NCBI RefSeq assembly: GCF_030408035.1
Contig: NZ_JASDCF010000002.1
Location: forward strand, 186,001-250,000
Source: Psychrobacter sp. APC 3426
Lineage (GTDB): Bacteria > Pseudomonadota > Gammaproteobacteria > Pseudomonadales > Moraxellaceae
Length of the DNA: 64,000 bases
Direction of reading: 5' to 3'
Shown: positions 52,179 through 62,445 of the stretch, one piece after another
Position numbering within the stretch: the first letter of the stretch is position 1
Layout of the letters: each line of letters starts with the position of its first letter
The notes under the pieces: model-generated
The model's database searches: none
The model's input: only the letters and a program-made list of their open reading frames with translations
What the model was told of the DNA's origin: nothing
Translations under genes and position numbers: made by a program

Positions 52179-53402
52179 ATGTTTAACTTTATGAAGAAAA
52201 ATAAATCGACACCCAAAACGGAAACCCCGCAGCAGCAGGCAGAACGTGATAGTGCCGTGGATAAGGTGCTACTCGGCTATGAAGTAGGTACGATTAGCAT
52301 AGCCACCATGGTGTTAGGACTGGAACGGAGCGGTGAAGAGCTCACCTTAGACTTACGTCTGCCAGAAGATAGTAACCCTGAAACCATTCAACAAGAACTG
52401 GGACAGTTGCTGCAGCCGCACGGTATCAAAACCATTCACATGAATGTCCGTTTAGCCGCTGCTACTAAGGGTGCGAGCAGTAGTTTACCTAAGCAAATGC
52501 CAAAGACGATAGATGCCATGGCAAACCAAGCTAAGCCTAGCGCAGCACAGTCCAATACCGATGGCGAACCACCGATTACCAAAGCGGCACCAACGCAAGC
52601 ATCACTGGCAGCACATCCGCGTATTCGTCATATTATTGTGGTGGCATCAGGTAAGGGTGGTGTGGGGAAATCAACCACCACGGTTAATATTGCCTTGGCA
52701 TTACAAAAACTGGGCAACCGCGTTGGTGTCCTCGATGCCGATATCTATGGTCCTAGTATGCCAACGATGCTGGGCGTCGCCGATGTAAAACCGCAACTCG
52801 AAAACGAGCAGTTCGTGCCGGTTGATGCGCATGGCATGGCGATGCTATCGATTGGTAGCTTGCTCGATGGTGATAATACCCCTGTCGCATGGCGTGGACC
52901 AAAAGCCACTGGTGCGCTGATGCAGCTCTATAACCAAACGAACTGGCCACAGCTAGATTATTTAGTGATTGATATGCCACCAGGTACAGGCGATATTCAA
53001 CTCACGCTCGCACAGCGTATTCCTGTCACAGGAGCCGTGATTGTCACGACGCCGCAGCACATTGCATTACTCGATGCGCAAAAGGGTGTCGAGATGTTTA
53101 ACAAAACCAATATTCCAGTACTTGGGGTGGTTGAAAACATGGCGCTGCATACCTGTAGCAACTGTAATCATACCGAAGCTATCTTTGGTACGGGTGGTGG
53201 CGAGTTTATCGCTGAGCAATATCAAGTGCCACTATTGGGTCAGTTGCCACTTGCCAGTGGTATCCGTGCACAAGTGGATAAAGGCGTACCAAGTGTACTC
53301 GCTGATGATGAGTTTGCGCCGTATTATCTGAGTATTGCTAAGAATATCGAAGCCAATATTAATAAATTTGCCAAACCTGTCGATGATAAGCGGATTTTTT
53401 AA
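52179..53402 (+). CDS. apbC: Iron-sulfur cluster carrier ApbC/Mrp
   Basis: A 407-residue P-loop protein. Residues about 22-95 form a MIP18-like domain and a variable linker follows. The ATPase domain has the deviant Walker A GKGGVGKST (about 160), the switch DADIYGPSMP, and IDMPPGTGDIQLTL. The C-terminal CSNC pair binds a bridging iron-sulfur cluster in a dimer. It carries clusters to target enzymes. Standard length for the extended form. Confidence 0.93.
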   Translation: MFNFMKKNKSTPKTETPQQQAERDSAVDKVLLGYEVGTISIATMVLGLERSGEELTLDLRLPEDSNPETIQQELGQLLQPHGIKTIHMNVRLAAATKGASSSLPKQMPKTIDAMANQAKPSAAQSNTDGEPPITKAAPTQASLAAHPRIRHIIVVASGKGGVGKSTTTVNIALALQKLGNRVGVLDADIYGPSMPTMLGVADVKPQLENEQFVPVDAHGMAMLSIGSLLDGDNTPVAWRGPKATGALMQLYNQTNWPQLDYLVIDMPPGTGDIQLTLAQRIPVTGAVIVTTPQHIALLDAQKGVEMFNKTNIPVLGVVENMALHTCSNCNHTEAIFGTGGGEFIAEQYQVPLLGQLPLASGIRAQVDKGVPSVLADDEFAPYYLSIAKNIEANINKFAKPVDDKRIF

Positions 53403-53414
53403 AAAGGGAATATT

Positions 53415-53840
53415 GTGAGATTATCGATTTATCAACGTCATTTAGATAATATTCCCAAGCAGTATAAGTTCCCAATACTATTCCGCCCGCCGATATATGT
53501 GATTGAGCTCTCCAACAATCAAATGCTTGCTGTTTGTTACTATAAGGATGGCAGTAGCAAACGTCAGCAGATTAATGCGGATTTTAGCAATCGCCGAATG
53601 GTGATTGCTGATTTTTTGCCAGCAGTACATGCCATGACTGATTTATTGCGTAAGTTTCCCAAGCACTCATTTGGTGTGAGTGGTTTTGTAGTAGCGAATG
53701 TAACCGAAACGCTAGCAGATGGGTTGACCACGATAGAGATTAAAGCTATTAGAGAGGCAGTTTGGGCAGCATCAGGACAGGCAAAAAGAAGAATCATAAA
53801 TACCGCAGTCAGCTACCAAGGACAGGTAGTCTCGCAATGA
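53415..53840 (+). CDS. Uncharacterised protein of 141 residues
   Basis: GTG start 12 bases after apbC with an aaaggga site. It is mixed alpha/beta, with RRMVIADFLPAVHAMTDLLRKFP and IKAIREAVWAASGQAKRRI as helices, and basic at the C-terminus. It sits between apbC and a DUF2804 gene, probably in one transcript. I do not recognise a family; a regulator or envelope-assembly factor cannot be told apart from here. Confidence 0.6.
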   Translation: MRLSIYQRHLDNIPKQYKFPILFRPPIYVIELSNNQMLAVCYYKDGSSKRQQINADFSNRRMVIADFLPAVHAMTDLLRKFPKHSFGVSGFVVANVTETLADGLTTIEIKAIREAVWAASGQAKRRIINTAVSYQGQVVSQ

Positions 53841-53863
53841 ATTTTGGTTAGGATGCCGTAAAA

Positions 53864-54970
53864 ATGAAGCAAAATGATAATAACCAACCTATCGCTAATC
53901 ACTTTAGACCAGTTGAACTTGACCAGCTTATTCAAAACGGTCAACCTACCTTTGGCGTTTTTGCGCAAGTAAAAAACATCAACTATTTGGACTACCACAG
54001 TCATCTTATCTCGCAAAAAGCGCTACCAAATTGGCGTAAAGCTTTAAAAGCCAATCAATTCTGCTTTATTCAAATTATTCAGCCACCGTATCGAGTCTGT
54101 TTAGCAGTAGCGACGATTAAGCTGGCGACCAGTGCCTTTGTCTACCTTTATAACGATGAAACGGGTGAGCTGGAGGTATGTGAAGCCTTGCAGCCTTTGA
54201 CTCGGCAGACGCAACTACAAGGTGATTGCTATCAAGGGCAAATGGTATTTACCCATGCCAAACTGAGCGTCAATTTAGATTTTACGCCCGCGCAAGTTAA
54301 AGTGGCGCTAGACAGTCAAAACCTTGCACTCCATGCAACCTTAGCAAGGCAGTCGCAGCCGCTCGCTATCTGTACACCAACGGGCAGACGAGGTTGGACG
54401 TACACACAAAAAGAGCCATTAACCGCTGTATCTGGACATATAGTCATTAAGGGTAATTCAAAACTTAACGTTGATACTACTTCCGATACCCAAGCTCAGC
54501 AGATAGACTTTACTGACACTACTATTGCCAATCTAGATTGGACGCTTGGCTATATGCGCCACGAGACCAACTGGTTTTGGACGTGTATCAATAGCTATTT
54601 GCCAGATGGTCGACATTTTACTTTGAACTTATCAATGGGCGTCAATGAAACGGGCGCCAGTGAAAATGCCTGTTGGCTTGGTGAACAGATAGTTTATCTA
54701 CCGCCTGTGATGTTTGTACGTCAAGATTTGGACGCAGCAGCACAGAATACTTGGCATATCTATCATGAAAACCTCGGCTGGAGCAATGTCGACATTGATT
54801 TAACCTTTACGCCTATTACTGTCTATAAAAAGACCGATAATTTTGGTGTGCTTGCCAGTATCTTTGAGCAATGGCTTGGATGGTATAGTGGTGAGATACG
54901 TGTGGGCGGTGAAGTGATTAAAATTGATAAGGTAATGGGGCTAGCAGAAGATCATTTTGCCAAATGGTAG
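53864..54970 (+). CDS. DUF2804 protein
   Basis: A 368-residue protein with a DUF2804-type layout: an early LDYHSHLISQKALPNWRKALKANQFCFIQI (cut here, WRKALKANQFCFIQI) and beta-rich central domain. Later motifs are TPTGRRGWTYTQKEPL and DWTLGYMRHETNWFWTCIN, and SMGVNETGASENACW. The family is related to lipocalin-like lipid proteins; no enzyme function is established. It is 23 bases after the preceding gene. Confidence 0.8.
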   Translation: MKQNDNNQPIANHFRPVELDQLIQNGQPTFGVFAQVKNINYLDYHSHLISQKALPNWRKALKANQFCFIQIIQPPYRVCLAVATIKLATSAFVYLYNDETGELEVCEALQPLTRQTQLQGDCYQGQMVFTHAKLSVNLDFTPAQVKVALDSQNLALHATLARQSQPLAICTPTGRRGWTYTQKEPLTAVSGHIVIKGNSKLNVDTTSDTQAQQIDFTDTTIANLDWTLGYMRHETNWFWTCINSYLPDGRHFTLNLSMGVNETGASENACWLGEQIVYLPPVMFVRQDLDAAAQNTWHIYHENLGWSNVDIDLTFTPITVYKKTDNFGVLASIFEQWLGWYSGEIRVGGEVIKIDKVMGLAEDHFAKW

Positions 54971-55138
54971 TTGGACAGGGCACGTGTTAATCATCGTATT
55001 TTTAAAAGTAGTAGATAGTTGATACTGGCTTAATTTTAAAGTCATTGTGGCTCTATAAATTCAGCCGCCAATTCCGTATAATCGTCGCTATCAAAATACT
55101 GTACCATAACCGCTATTAAATATTTGTAAGGAAGAAAA

Positions 55139-55714
55139 ATGTCTATCAAATCTGACCGCTGGATTCGTAAAATGGCTGAAGAGCATGGCATGATTGAGCC
55201 GTATGAGGCAGGTCAAGTGCGCTTTAATGATGCAGGCGAGCGTTTGGTCAGTTATGGCACCTCAAGCTATGGTTATGATGTACGCTGCGCCCCTGAGTTC
55301 AAAGTCTTTACCAACGTGCATTCAGTGGTGGTTGACCCTAAAAACTTCGATGAAAAAAGCTTTATTGATATCGTCGGTGACGAGTGCATTATTCCACCGA
55401 ACTCATTTGCATTAGCGCGTACCATGGAGTACTTCCGTATTCCACGTGATGTATTGACCATCTGCCTTGGTAAATCAACCTATGCGCGCTGCGGCATCAT
55501 CGTCAACGTGACGCCGCTTGAGCCTGAGTGGGAAGGGCATGTCACTCTAGAGTTTAGTAACACCACCAACTTGCCTGCGCGTATTTATGCCGGCGAAGGC
55601 GTGGCGCAAATGCTATTTTTCCAAAGTGATGCTGATGACGTCTGCGAGACCAGCTATAAAGACCGTGGCGGTAAATACCAAGGCCAGCGCGGCGTCACAC
55701 TACCAAGAACTTAA
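55139..55714 (+). CDS. dcd: dCTP deaminase
   Basis: A 191-residue protein with aaggaag before the ATG. Family motifs: [30 protein letters not shown], the active site with [29 protein letters not shown] (cut here, [16 protein letters not shown]) where Glu acts on the deaminated carbon, and the C-terminal [10 protein letters not shown]. It makes dUTP from dCTP for thymidylate synthesis. Confidence 0.96.
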   Translation: MSIKSDRWIRKMAEEHGMIEPYEAGQVRFNDAGERLVSYGTSSYGYDVRCAPEFKVFTNVHSVVVDPKNFDEKSFIDIVGDECIIPPNSFALARTMEYFRIPRDVLTICLGKSTYARCGIIVNVTPLEPEWEGHVTLEFSNTTNLPARIYAGEGVAQMLFFQSDADDVCETSYKDRGGKYQGQRGVTLPRT

Positions 55715-55811
55715 TGACATAAGATTGTAAGCGTCTAGGATTTAAGCTTCAATAGATTAAGTGTTTTTAAAGTTGCCACCCTTTTAGACAATCGTCCCGT
55801 GCTAAAATAAG

Positions 55812-55846
55812 AAAAGCCAGCATATTTAATATGACTGGCTTTTTTA
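55812..55846. terminator. Bidirectional terminator between dcd and sspB
   Basis: Stem aagccag/ctggctt (55814-55820 with 55835-55841) extended by A/T pairs, with T-rich tails on both strands and a further palindromic catat/atatg in the loop. Confidence 0.8.
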
Positions 55847-55877
55847 TGGTTCTGTCTCTCGGCTATTTCAAAGTCAA

Positions 55878-56312
55878 TTACTTTAAAACTTTTAAGCCGG
55901 CTTTATTATCACGTTTCGGCTTAGGCGTAGCGCTAGAGCTTTTCTTAGCAGTAGTAGTCTCTTCTTCTGGCTCATAGTTGTCATATTCTTTTGGATCAAA
56001 GAACATGCCTTGAGAGTTTTCTTTGGCATAAATGCCCATCACTGCCGTCAGTGGTACCCAAATCTCTTGTGATACCCCGCCAAAGCGCGCGCTAAAGTTA
56101 ATATAGTCATTTTCCATGCTCATATTACCCGTTGCACGACTAGCGATATTCAATACAATACGACCATCTTGCACATGTTCGGTCGGGACTTGCACGTTTT
56201 CAGCGGTCGCATCAACCATGAGATAGGGCGTGAACTCATTGTCTTCTATCCATTGATATAGAGCGCGTACCATATAAGGGCGAGTTGGGGTGATAGATGT
56301 GGTTTCGCTCAT
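55878..56312 (-). CDS. sspB: ClpXP adaptor SspB
   Basis: The frame begins at 56336, but the ATG at 56312 after aggaaatc gives the typical start MSETTSITPTRPYMVRALYQW. The 144-residue protein has the SspB barrel (EFTPYLMVDATAENVQVPTEHV, cut here) with NIASRATGNMSMEND. A charged linker leads to the C-terminal tail KAGLKVLK, which docks on the zinc domain of ClpX. It delivers ssrA-tagged proteins. Operon partner sspA lies upstream. Confidence 0.95.
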   Translation of the reverse strand: MSETTSITPTRPYMVRALYQWIEDNEFTPYLMVDATAENVQVPTEHVQDGRIVLNIASRATGNMSMENDYINFSARFGGVSQEIWVPLTAVMGIYAKENSQGMFFDPKEYDNYEPEEETTTAKKSSSATPKPKRDNKAGLKVLK

Positions 56313-56473
56313 CTGATGATTTCCTATGCTGAACATTTTTGGTGATGGTTAATGACAGAGTTGTTATTGGTTTTAAGGTGATGAGCTAATATCAATGAAG
56401 TTGGCTCAATTGCGGCTTATTAACTTTTATTCTGTTAGGGTTCATTTTAAGCCAGTTGCTTACTCTTGTCTAA

Positions 56474-57088
56474 TTAGCGAACGCTTTTTTTGAAACTCTC
56501 ACGCTCAAAGACACGCTTTTGATAGTCGAATAGTGGGCGACTGATGGCGCGTGGTAGCTCAATGCCCATCTCTTCCAATCGCCATAGTAGGGGCGCTAAG
56601 AGCACATCACACCAGCCAAACTCATCTGCCATAAAATAAGGTTTATGCGCAAACAGCGGCGATAGAGTAATCAATGAATCGCTTAACTGCTTTTTAGCCA
56701 TAGCAGCTTGGGCTTTATTGAAGCTATCTGGATGCATAAGCAGCCGCTTACCGAGTACCAGCCAATCACGCTGAATACGCCATGCTAGCTGTCGAAACTG
56801 CGCACGCTCTTGCGGCGTCTCAGGCAGTAGCTTATTGGTATGATAACGCTCTTCTAAATACTCAAAGATAACGTTAATCTCGTATAGCGCAATCTCACGC
56901 TGCTGTAAAACAGGTAGCGTGTGGTACGGGTTTAGCTCAGTCAAATCTTCAGGACGCTCAGAATGCAGACGTGATAAATAATAGGCAAGCTTTTTTTCTT
57001 CAAGTAATAGACGCACCACATGACTATCGTAGCTGTCATCAGCGTATAAGATTAGCTGACTACTTGGAATGTCATTTGCATCAATCAT
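56474..57088 (-). CDS. sspA: Stringent starvation protein A
   Basis: A 204-residue glutathione-transferase-fold protein: thioredoxin-like N-terminal domain (ILYADDSYDSHVVRLLLEEK), NPYHTLPVL with the cis-proline, and helical C-terminal domain (WCDVLLAPLLWRLEEMGIELP). The usual GST catalytic residue is not needed; SspA binds RNA polymerase under stress. In sspA-sspB order with the adaptor gene. Confidence 0.93.
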   Translation of the reverse strand: MIDANDIPSSQLILYADDSYDSHVVRLLLEEKKLAYYLSRLHSERPEDLTELNPYHTLPVLQQREIALYEINVIFEYLEERYHTNKLLPETPQERAQFRQLAWRIQRDWLVLGKRLLMHPDSFNKAQAAMAKKQLSDSLITLSPLFAHKPYFMADEFGWCDVLLAPLLWRLEEMGIELPRAISRPLFDYQKRVFERESFKKSVR

Positions 57089-57247
57089 GAAAGCCTAATG
57101 TTAATAATGAAGGTTGTCATCGTAAACAAAGTCAACCCGATTATCAAGACGACATACGTAAACATTATCGTGGAGAGCTTTATTTATCTACTTTCTCGAT
57201 GTGGAGTGGATGAGTAAGTATTGAATATTAAAAAGCAAATATGAAAA

Positions 57248-57273
57248 AAGCACTACCGAAGTAATGCCTTTTT
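57248..57273 (-). terminator. Terminator of petABC
   Basis: On the minus strand: gcattac-ttcg-gtagtgc (57250-57256 with 57261-57267, one G-T) with a tetraloop and six T after it. Confidence 0.85.
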
Positions 57274-57303
57274 ATGATGAAATCTTAGTGCTTAAGACTT
57301 AAA

Positions 57304-58020
57304 TTATTTTACATCTTTCCAGAATTCTTTGTTCAACAAGTAAACTGGAATCAGTAATACTAATAAGAATAAAATCACAAAGAAACCAATGACTTGACGG
57401 TCATGACGAACAGGTTCAGCCATCCACGCCATAAAGTTAACCAAGTCACCAACCTCAGATTCAAACTCTTCAGCACTTAGCTCTTCTTGCATGTTATGCA
57501 ATACATGAGGCATCGCAGCGTTTGCAAGTACTAAGTTGTTGGCACCCCAAGGGCGGCTTGGGTCTTCATAGAATGACAGTAGGTACGTATAAACCCAGTC
57601 ATCACCACGCAGACGTGTTTCAAGCGATAAATCTGGCGGTGGCGCACCGAACCATGATGCTTGCACATCAAGGTCAATCTCAGCGTTGATATGATCACCG
57701 ATTTGATCAGTGGTCACCATCAAATACTTTTCAACCAATTCAGGTGGTATCTCTAAGTCTTTAGCGATGCGCGAGTGACGAACGTACTGTGCGGAGTGAC
57801 ACCCAGCACAGTAGTTCATAAAGATTTTCGCACCATTTTGTAGCGAGCCTTTATTGGTAAAATCAATAGGGGCTGTGCTACAAGCTAAGTGTTCTTCTAC
57901 GCCATCAGCATTGGTGAAAGTACCGCATCCACCGCCGCCTGCTGCCAGTGCAGTACCAGCAGTCAAGGTTAATGCCGCGCCTAAGCCTAGACCAGCTAGG
58001 GATTTAATTAGCGTGCTCAT
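57304..58020 (-). CDS. petC: Ubiquinol-cytochrome c reductase, cytochrome c1
   Basis: A 238-residue protein with a signal peptide (LGLGAALTLTAGTALAAGG). The heme site is CAGCHSAQY (about 72-76), the methionine ligand region is NAAMPHVLHNMQ, and a C-terminal anchor (VIGFFVILFLLVLLIPVYLL) ends the protein. Part of the bc1 complex. Its ATG overlaps the stop of petB (58020). Confidence 0.95.
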   Translation of the reverse strand: MSTLIKSLAGLGLGAALTLTAGTALAAGGGGCGTFTNADGVEEHLACSTAPIDFTNKGSLQNGAKIFMNYCAGCHSAQYVRHSRIAKDLEIPPELVEKYLMVTTDQIGDHINAEIDLDVQASWFGAPPPDLSLETRLRGDDWVYTYLLSFYEDPSRPWGANNLVLANAAMPHVLHNMQEELSAEEFESEVGDLVNFMAWMAEPVRHDRQVIGFFVILFLLVLLIPVYLLNKEFWKDVK

Positions 58021-59246
58021 CAGTGACCTCCGGTAACGCGTTCTGGTGGCTGTTTACACTTCTCAATAGAAGTATAAAACGGCATCAATAGGAAGAACAA
58101 GAAATATAGAATGGTAAATATACGTGACATGATAGTCGCTGTAGGCGTCGCAGGTGTCGCACCCAAGTAGCCTAGTACCACAAAGCTTATCGCAAAGATG
58201 GTCAGTGCAATCTTAGACAAGATGCCTTTATAACGTATCGAGCGTACTGGAGATCTATCAAGCCATGGGATTAAGAACAGCGCAGCAATCGCACCACCCA
58301 TCGCAATCACGCCACCGAGCTTATCAGGAACAGCACGTAAGATGGCATAGAAAGGTGTGTAATACCATACAGGTGCAATATGCTCAGGTGTCTTCAGTGA
58401 GTTCGCTGTCTCAAAGTTTGGTGGCTCAAGGAAGAAACCGCCGCCTTCTGGGAAGAAGAACACCACTGCAAAGAAGCAGATAAAGAATACTACGATACCA
58501 ACCATGTCATGCACAGTGTAGTACGGATGGAATTCGATACCGTCTAATGGCACACCATTCTTATCTTTTAGTTTTTTGATGTCGATACCATCAGGGTTGT
58601 TTGAACCCACATGATGCAGCGCAACAATATGCATAAAGACCAAGCCCACAAGGACCAATGGAATAGCGACAACGTGTAGCGCAAAGAAACGGTTTAACGT
58701 GATACCAGAGATAATATAGTCACCACGTACCCATTCAGCAAGACCATCACCAATCACAGGCAGAGCAGCAGGAAGGTTCAAAATAACCTGTGCACCCCAG
58801 AATGACATGTTACCCCAAGGAAGGAGGTAACCGAAGAAACCTTCTGCCATCAATGCTAGGTAAATACCCATACCGATGAGCCAGATAAGCTCACGAGGTT
58901 TTTGATATGAACCATAAAGTAGTGCTCTGAACATATGCAGATAGACAACGACGAAGAACGCTGAGGCGCCAGTCGAGTGCATATAACGAATGAGCCAACC
59001 GCCTTTTACATCACGCATGATGTATTCAACAGACGCAAATGCCCCTTCGGCACTTGGGTTGTACATCATCGTTAGCCAAATACCGGTCACCAATTGGTTG
59101 ACCAATACAATCATCGACAATACGCCAAAGAAGTACCAAAAGTTAAAGTTCTTTGGTGCATAGTACTTTGACATATGGTATTCATAGGTTTCGGTCGCTG
59201 GAAAACGCGCGTCCACCCAATGCATTAACTTTTTACCCATACTCAT
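58020..59246 (-). CDS. petB: Ubiquinol-cytochrome c reductase, cytochrome b
   Basis: The frame is open to 59261, but ATG 59246 has a GGGGAGG site five bases upstream; 408 residues. Eight to nine membrane helices. The heme-b histidine pairs sit in helices II and IV (RYMHSTGASAFFVVVYLHMFR, cut here, and FFALHVVAIPLVLVGLVFMH, cut here). The quinol site motif reads PVWYYTP rather than the usual PEWY. It transfers electrons from ubiquinol to c1 and across the membrane. Confidence 0.95.
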   Translation of the reverse strand: MSMGKKLMHWVDARFPATETYEYHMSKYYAPKNFNFWYFFGVLSMIVLVNQLVTGIWLTMMYNPSAEGAFASVEYIMRDVKGGWLIRYMHSTGASAFFVVVYLHMFRALLYGSYQKPRELIWLIGMGIYLALMAEGFFGYLLPWGNMSFWGAQVILNLPAALPVIGDGLAEWVRGDYIISGITLNRFFALHVVAIPLVLVGLVFMHIVALHHVGSNNPDGIDIKKLKDKNGVPLDGIEFHPYYTVHDMVGIVVFFICFFAVVFFFPEGGGFFLEPPNFETANSLKTPEHIAPVWYYTPFYAILRAVPDKLGGVIAMGGAIAALFLIPWLDRSPVRSIRYKGILSKIALTIFAISFVVLGYLGATPATPTATIMSRIFTILYFLFFLLMPFYTSIEKCKQPPERVTGGH

Positions 59247-59247
59247 A

Positions 59248-59832
59248 TTAAGCCTCCCCAACCGTCAGGATGGTACCATCCACACTATATTCTGGAACGG
59301 GTAAGTTAGTTGGTGCAGGAACGCCACTGTAAACGCGACCCGCTAAATCATACTTAGACCCGTGACATGGACAGAAAAATCCACCATACCAGTCGTTACC
59401 ACCTAAGTCAGCTGCGCCAACATCAGGGCGGTAGTTTGGTGCACAGCCTAAATGCGTACACACGCCTTCGACGACCAACACTTCTGGTGTAATAGAGCGT
59501 TCTGGGTTTTTGCAATATTCTGGTTGTAGCGATGCATCTGAGTTAGGGTCAGACAGCAGTGACTCAACTGATTTAAGCGTACCCAACATGTCTTCGGTAC
59601 GTCTTACCACAAAGATAGGTTTACCACGGTATTTGACGACAATCATTTGTCCATTTTCGATAGAACCAATATCTTGGGTCACTGCAGCCCCTGCAGCCTC
59701 AGCTTTAGCGCTTGGGTACCAAGAACGGACAAAAGGTGTTGCCACAGCAGCTACCCCAGCTGCACCAATCGCGGCAGTTGAGGCAATAAGAACTCTACGG
59801 CGTTGTACGTTAACGCCTTCGGCTTGGCTCAT
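59248..59832 (-). CDS. petA: Ubiquinol-cytochrome c reductase, Rieske iron-sulfur subunit
   Basis: A 194-residue protein with twin-arginine-like start QRRRVLIASTAAIGAAGVAAV (cut here) used as signal anchor. The [2Fe-2S] motifs are CTHLGCAP and CPCHGSKYD, with the flanking disulphide cysteines. First gene of petABC on the minus strand; the cytochrome b ATG follows its stop almost immediately. Confidence 0.96.
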   Translation of the reverse strand: MSQAEGVNVQRRRVLIASTAAIGAAGVAAVATPFVRSWYPSAKAEAAGAAVTQDIGSIENGQMIVVKYRGKPIFVVRRTEDMLGTLKSVESLLSDPNSDASLQPEYCKNPERSITPEVLVVEGVCTHLGCAPNYRPDVGAADLGGNDWYGGFFCPCHGSKYDLAGRVYSGVPAPTNLPVPEYSVDGTILTVGEA

Positions 59833-60265
59833 TAAAACTTCCTCCAGGTGAATGAAATGGGATTATCCCACACTGGGTTTGTGGCTTAGAAAATATACAA
59901 TATCAAGCCACTTTAGCTGTGCCTAATTTTGCTAATTGTTGCTATTCTAAGCTATTTCGGTGATAAAATAAATTATTGCGTTAAAAATAAAGCAACCTTG
60001 AGAGAACATACTCTAAGGTTGAACATCGTAACTCAGACAAAAAAGCTGAATTATCAATGTCTAACATCGTTTTTGTTTTCGCAAGCATTGTAAACTTGAT
60101 GACCTTATAATTAATAAGGATATTCAGCAATAGCGAATGATACTTGAAATTCAGGTAATGTTCACTAACTTTCAGTATCTAACCGCTGTGTAAGTACTCG
60201 TAAACCAATAATCACCACTTTATCGCATAAAGTAGTGATTAATTTGGTCACGGATAGCACATCAA
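59833..60265. other. Intergenic region between petA and uup
   Basis: About 430 bases. The petABC promoter must lie at the left side. Two inverted repeats are visible: caacctt/aaggttg (59998-60026 region, with T-rich sequence on the minus strand), and aatcac..gtgatt (about 60212-60240). These probably end the uup transcript. No gene is seen. Confidence 0.5.
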
Positions 60266-62206
60266 CTAGCTCTCAAGCGTGCTCCAACGTTCAAGCTTGC
60301 TCATCATCTCATCTTCGATGGTCAACAAGCGCTCACTAGCGGCAGTCGCTGCATCAATATCAGTGTTAAACCAGGAGCCATCAGCCAGCTTCTCTTGTAA
60401 CTCATTTTGCTCAGCTTCTAGTGCCGCAATCTCTTTTGGCAAGTTATCTAGCTCACGCTGTTCATTAAAGTTAAGTTTTTTAGTGGCTTTAGTCGGTTTT
60501 GCTGAGTCTGCTTTATTCGCTGACTTGGCACTTTTTGTATTGTTAGCGGGTGCTTTTGCAGCCTGGGCAGCTTCTTCACGATTCTTCTGTATCAAATACT
60601 CTTGATAACCACCGACATATTCTTTGACGATACCGTTGCCATCTGCATCTTGGTCAAACACCCAAGTAGAGGTGACGACGTTGTCCATAAATGAGCGGTC
60701 ATGGCTGATAAGTAGTATCGTACCGTTAAAGCTACTGACAGATTCTTCTAATAGCTCAAGGGTGGCCATATCCAGATCGTTGGTTGGCTCATCGAGTACC
60801 AGAATGTTGGCAGGCTTTAATAGCTGTTTGGCAAGTAAAACACGGTTACGTTCACCGCCTGATAGTGCTTTTACTGGTGTACGTGCGCGCTCCGGTGCAA
60901 ATAAGAAGTCTTGTAGATAGCTCATGATATGCGTCTTGCGACCGCCCACTTCGACGAAGTCTGAGCCTTCTGAGACGTTTTGTGCCACGCTGGCTTCTAG
61001 ATCTAGCTGATCACGCAGCTGATCAAAAAAGGCAATTTTCAGATTGGTACCTAGCTCTACGCTACCTGATTTGGTGACTTCATCATCAGACATATCGAGT
61101 AGGGCTTTAATTAAGGTGGTTTTGCCTGCACCGTTTGGACCAACGATACCAATCTTGTCACCACGCATAATCATGGTGCTAAAATCATTGACCAATACGT
61201 TGCCGTCATATTCGAGATGCAAGTTTTTAACCTTGCAGACCAACTTGCCACTTTTTTCGCCTTCACCCATGGTGATGTTGACGTTACCGACTTGCTCACG
61301 GCGAGCGCTACGCTCTTCGCGCAAGGCTTTTAGCTCACGAACGCGCCCTTCGTTACGGGTACGGCGCGCTTTGATGCCTTGACGAATCCACACTTCTTCT
61401 TGTGCCAGTTTTTTATCAAAGTTAGCATTGTTCTTTTCTTCAGCCAATAATTGCTGCTCTTTTAACTCTTGATAACGCGCGTAGCCTTTGGCACCTTGGG
61501 TAACGTCATAGCTGGTCAGGTGACCACGGTCAAGCTCGACGATACGTGTGGCAAGCTTATTGACAAATGCTCTATCGTGAGTAACGAATAGCAAAGTCAG
61601 ACCCTGCCAATCTAATAAGAAGCGCTCTAACCACTCGATGCTTTCCACATCCAAATGGTTGGTCGGTTCATCAAGTAGTAGTACATCAGGTTTGGTAACG
61701 AGCGCACGAGCAAGAAGAACACGGCGCTTACGACCACCAGATAATGAAGATAAATCATCTTCTGGATCGAGTCCCATGGTGGTAATCAGACGGGTAGCGT
61801 CACGCTCTAAATCCCAGCCATGTACCGCATCGATATCATGCTGTAGTGTTGCCATATGCTCGCAAGCATCCATGTCGCCATTGGCACATAGGTCGACTTG
61901 CTTATTATAATTGATGAGCAAGTCTGCGGTACGGCGGCTACCACCCATGACGATGTCTAAGATACGTCCGCTGGTTTCAGGGACGTCCTGCTCTAGCATC
62001 GCAACACGCATACTGCTGTTGGTGATGATCTCGCCACTGTCAGGCTGTAATGAGCCGTTAATCAGTTTAAACAGTGTGGATTTTCCTTCGCCATTGCGGC
62101 CAATTAAGCACACGCGCTCGCCAGCATTGATAGCAAAATCAATGCCATCTAGAACGGGAGCGACGCCAAAGGCTAGGTGAATGTCTTTTAAATGTATCAG
62201 TGCCAT
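60266..62206 (-). CDS. uup: ABC-F family ATPase (Uup type)
   Basis: The frame reaches 62314, but ATG 62206 (MALIHLKDIHLAFG) is the family start; 646 residues. Two ATPase domains: first with GRNGEGKST, LSGGRKRRVLLARAL and VLLLDEPTNHLD; second with GPNGAGKTT, LSGGERNRVLLAKQLL and ILVLDEPTNDLD. The two are joined by the ABC-F linker (EKNNANFDKKLAQEEVWIRQGIKARRTRNEG, cut here). A charged C-terminal coiled coil (EQNELQEKLADGSW region) is typical of Uup, which acts at ribosomes and branched DNA. Confidence 0.93.
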   Translation of the reverse strand: MALIHLKDIHLAFGVAPVLDGIDFAINAGERVCLIGRNGEGKSTLFKLINGSLQPDSGEIITNSSMRVAMLEQDVPETSGRILDIVMGGSRRTADLLINYNKQVDLCANGDMDACEHMATLQHDIDAVHGWDLERDATRLITTMGLDPEDDLSSLSGGRKRRVLLARALVTKPDVLLLDEPTNHLDVESIEWLERFLLDWQGLTLLFVTHDRAFVNKLATRIVELDRGHLTSYDVTQGAKGYARYQELKEQQLLAEEKNNANFDKKLAQEEVWIRQGIKARRTRNEGRVRELKALREERSARREQVGNVNITMGEGEKSGKLVCKVKNLHLEYDGNVLVNDFSTMIMRGDKIGIVGPNGAGKTTLIKALLDMSDDEVTKSGSVELGTNLKIAFFDQLRDQLDLEASVAQNVSEGSDFVEVGGRKTHIMSYLQDFLFAPERARTPVKALSGGERNRVLLAKQLLKPANILVLDEPTNDLDMATLELLEESVSSFNGTILLISHDRSFMDNVVTSTWVFDQDADGNGIVKEYVGGYQEYLIQKNREEAAQAAKAPANNTKSAKSANKADSAKPTKATKKLNFNEQRELDNLPKEIAALEAEQNELQEKLADGSWFNTDIDAATAASERLLTIEDEMMSKLERWSTLES

Positions 62207-62445
62207 AGAATATCTTAAGCTTATATAATAGTGAGGTAGGGGTTGTTGCAAAATTGCCTGCAGTATAACATGCCACCACCAGACTGTAGTGTGCGTAAAT
62301 GCTTTTATAAACACTATTTATTGCTTTTCTTATCAGCCGCTATTTTTTAATCGTCTCTATTGATTGTTACCTTTATATATCAATGACTGGCTAATAACGC
62401 CTTTTATCCCTATCGCCCAATATTTATGATAATTCCGAGAAAAAT